Source: an uncultured Oscillospiraceae bacterium
Lineage (GTDB): Bacteria; Bacillota; Clostridia; Oscillospirales; Acutalibacteraceae
NCBI GenBank assembly: GCA_902461995.1
Contig: CABQAA010000146.1
Coordinates: 1 to 5,873 of the forward strand
Direction: 5' to 3'
Length of the DNA: 5,873 bases
Below, in pieces: positions 4,849 through 5,873 of the stretch. Each line of letters begins with the position of its first letter. Position 1 is the first letter of the stretch. The notes below the pieces were generated by a model that did not search any database, had not been told where the DNA came from, and saw nothing but the letters and a program-made list of their open reading frames with translations. A program made the translations under genes and the position numbers.

Positions 4849-5635
4849 TTTGCTGACCTTGTTTCCTGAGAGCTGCCTGGCGGTCCTCCGAGAAAGTATC
4901 CTTGGACGGGCGCAGGAGAAGGGCCTGCTCGACATCCGTGCCCATCAGATCCGGGATTACACCCTCAACAAGCAAAAGCAGGTGGACGATTATCCCTACG
5001 GCGGCGGAATGGGCATGGTGATGTACGCCCAGCCCATTGCGGACGCGTTCCGGGCCGTTTGTGACGAACTGGGCACTCGTCCTCATTTTGTCTACATGTC
5101 GCCCCAGGGAGCTGTTCTGACACAGGAAAAGGCCAAGGAATTGGCCGTACTGCCCTCCCTCTGCATCCTGTGCGGGCATTACGAAGGGGTGGACGAACGA
5201 GTGCTTGATGCCCTCGTGGACGAGCAGATTTCCATTGGAGATTATGTTCTCACCGGCGGCGAGCTGCCCGCCATGGTGCTCGTCGACTGCATTTCCCGTA
5301 TGGTGCCCGGCGTGCTGGCGGACGAGGTCTGTTTTACAGAAGAGAGCCATTTTTCCTCCCTGCTCGAATATCCGCAGTACACCCGTCCTGCCGTCTGGGA
5401 GGATCGGGCGGTTCCGGATGTCCTGCTGACCGGCCACCACGCCAACATCGCCAAATGGCGGCGGGAACAGTCGCTGCTGCGCACCCTCCGGCACCGCCCG
5501 GACATGCTCGAAAAGGCGGAGCTGACAGCGGCGGAACGGGTTTTTCTTGAGAAAATGCGGGAGGAGACGGCGGCCGGCATTTCCTCTCCGATAGCCGAAC
5601 AATTGCCACAAGCAGACAAATCTGACGAAAATTGA
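4838..5635 (+). CDS. trmD: tRNA (guanine-N1-)-methyltransferase TrmD
   Basis: TrmD methylates N1 of G37 in tRNAs reading CUN, CCN and CGG codons, using S-adenosylmethionine, and prevents +1 frameshifts. The 265-residue protein has the SPOUT trefoil-knot motifs: DDYPYGGGMGM (50-60), Y86 with MSPQG (87-91), CGHYEGVDERV (112-122), SIGDYVLTGGELPA (132-145), R154 and the LLEYPQYTRP segment (175-184). Numbering agrees with the Escherichia coli/Haemophilus enzyme at Y86, Y115, G117, G140 and R154. The residue at 169, catalytic Asp in those enzymes, is Glu here (EESH at 168-171). The C-terminal domain is complete, with a short hydrophilic tail from about 244. The ATG at 4838 lies inside the end of rimM with only a weak GGGG site (4823-4826) upstream, consistent with translational coupling. 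Confidence 0.98.
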   Translation: MRFDLLTLFPESCLAVLRESILGRAQEKGLLDIRAHQIRDYTLNKQKQVDDYPYGGGMGMVMYAQPIADAFRAVCDELGTRPHFVYMSPQGAVLTQEKAKELAVLPSLCILCGHYEGVDERVLDALVDEQISIGDYVLTGGELPAMVLVDCISRMVPGVLADEVCFTEESHFSSLLEYPQYTRPAVWEDRAVPDVLLTGHHANIAKWRREQSLLRTLRHRPDMLEKAELTAAERVFLEKMREETAAGISSPIAEQLPQADKSDEN

Positions 5636-5664
5636 CAGGAGTATTTGTCTCTTATTCGTTTTTT
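5625..5664 (+). terminator. Weak candidate terminator at the trmD end
   Basis: ACGAA (5625-5629) can pair with TTCGT (5655-5659), with GACA (5634-5637) and TGTC (5646-5649) inside. TTTTT follows directly at 5660-5664. The stem is short, AT-rich and interrupted, and its left arm lies in the last codons of trmD. It is the only T-tract-linked hairpin I see after trmD. Confidence 0.3.
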
Positions 5665-5708
5665 CTCACTAAAAGTTATTCACGGTTCTTGTTAGAACCA
5701 ACAAATAC
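5641..5708. repeat. Nested inverted repeats after trmD
   Basis: GTATTTGT (5641-5648) is the exact reverse complement of ACAAATAC (5701-5708). Between them, GGTTCT (5684-5689) and AGAACC (5694-5699) form a 6-bp hairpin with a TGTT loop. Neither is followed by a T-run. The outer pair and the candidate terminator at 5625-5664 share bases, so they are mutually exclusive as RNA folds. Confidence 0.5.
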
Positions 5709-5713
5709 GCCAA

Positions 5714-5736
5714 GCCCTTTTTTCGGAAAATAGGGC
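5714..5736. repeat. Hairpin-forming inverted repeat
   Basis: GCCC (5714-5717) pairs with GGGC (5733-5736). The stem continues as T-A pairs with one mismatch to a CGG loop (5724-5726). The T6 run (5718-5723) is part of the left arm. No T-run follows the right arm. Confidence 0.45.
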
Positions 5737-5742
5737 AGCCAA

Positions 5743-5760
5743 CCAAAAATGCGGTTTTGG
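5743..5760. repeat. Perfect 6-bp inverted repeat
   Basis: CCAAAA (5743-5748) and TTTTGG (5755-5760) are exact reverse complements around ATGCGG. On the plus strand the T-run is within the stem and is followed by GCG, so termination here would be weak. Confidence 0.4.
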
Positions 5761-5761
5761 G

Positions 5762-5782
5762 CGATTTCTGGGGGCGAAATCG
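5762..5782. repeat. Perfect 7-bp inverted repeat beside the downstream -35 box
   Basis: CGATTTC (5762-5768) and GAAATCG (5776-5782) are exact reverse complements around TGGGGGC. The right arm ends one base before the TTGACG -35 box at 5784. This position fits a regulator binding site, which is inference. Confidence 0.5.
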
Positions 5783-5783
5783 A

Positions 5784-5811
5784 TTGACGGGGCAGGCAAA
5801 TGTGGTATAAT
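5784..5811 (+). promoter_or_regulatory. Sigma-A promoter with extended -10 for the next gene
   Basis: TTGACG (5784-5789) and TATAAT (5806-5811) are 16 bp apart. TGG at 5803-5805 makes the -10 box extended. Initiation is expected near 5818, leaving a leader of at least 55 bases. A second TATAAT at 5838-5843 has no suitable -35 box. Confidence 0.85.
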
Positions 5812-5817
5812 AACGGT

Positions 5818-5873
5818 ATTCCATTGGCATTTCTGTTTATAATGGCGTGTAGAGAGATGAGAGGGAGTTTCCA
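5818..5873 (+). other. Leader of a downstream gene, possibly rplS
   Basis: After the predicted start near 5818, CCATT (5821-5825) can pair with AATGG (5841-5845). AGGGAG at 5862-5867 is a good ribosome binding site for a start codon just past the window edge. An ATG at 5857 is also open to the end (MRGSF) but lacks a good site. In many Firmicutes rplS follows trmD and carries a short structured leader, so rplS is the first guess. Nothing in the window proves it. Confidence 0.45.

Noticed and set aside
4775..5611. A 278-codon minus-strand open frame opposite trmD
   Set aside because: It is a shadow of trmD with no motif and no ribosome site of note.
5684..5699. GGTTCTTGTTAGAACC as a LexA box
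   Set aside because: The Firmicutes LexA site has GAAC first and GTTC second; here the half sites are in the opposite order.
5838..5843. Second TATAAT near the window end
   Set aside because: No -35-like hexamer lies 16-18 bases upstream, and there is no TGn extension. The sequence is probably part of the leader of the upstream promoter.
1..5873. A previously undescribed defence, mobile or biosynthetic system
   Set aside because: All sizeable genes are recognised housekeeping or sporulation genes in conserved order. No transposase, integrase, toxin-antitoxin pair, repeat array or att site was seen.

Overview
The window is a stretch of chromosomal housekeeping DNA from a GC-rich, probably spore-forming member of the Clostridia. 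An Oscillospiraceae/Ruminococcaceae-type genome is my best guess. The reasons are a YlbJ/SpoVV-type sporulation membrane protein, the Firmicutes order ylxM-ffh-rpsP-khpA-rimM-trmD, strong purine-rich ribosome binding sites, and near-consensus sigma-A promoters. All recognised genes lie on the plus strand. I see no mobile element, CRISPR array, tRNA or rRNA.

Layout. Positions 115-1275 hold ylbJ. Positions 1342-1560 hold a small cysteine-rich protein of unknown function, with its own extended -10 promoter. Positions 1561-1745 are a regulatory region: phased A/T tracts, an 8-bp inverted repeat around the -35 box, a perfect TTGACA-17-TATAAT promoter, and an 86-nt leader with a terminator-like hairpin. 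This promoter reads into ylxM (1746-2111), ffh (2143-3498), rpsP (3561-3800) and khpA (3979-4215). A long inverted repeat and a strong terminator-like hairpin (4220-4299) then separate khpA from rimM (4330-4848) and trmD (4838-5635), which overlap. The last 238 bases (5636-5873) have no complete gene. They hold a cluster of short perfect inverted repeats, a second sigma-A promoter with an extended -10, and a ribosome binding site for a gene starting at or just past the window edge. By conserved gene order that gene may be rplS (ribosomal protein L19), which cannot be confirmed here.

How the genes fit together. Ffh is the protein of the signal recognition particle and YlxM is its usual small helix-turn-helix companion. 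S16 (rpsP) and RimM both act in 30S subunit assembly. KhpA is a small KH-domain RNA-binding protein. TrmD makes m1G37 in tRNAs and protects the reading frame. The cluster therefore couples protein targeting, ribosome assembly, RNA binding and translation fidelity. YlbJ is a separate function: in Bacillus it is needed for dipicolinic acid transport into the spore.

The coding content is ordinary and I do not see a new biological system. The points worth a second look are non-coding: the structured 178-nt gap between rpsP and khpA, the double hairpin splitting khpA from rimM, the leader hairpin before ylxM, the inverted repeats beside both strong promoters, and the uncharacterised 72-residue cysteine protein. 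One coding detail also stands out: TrmD has Glu at the position of the canonical catalytic Asp169.
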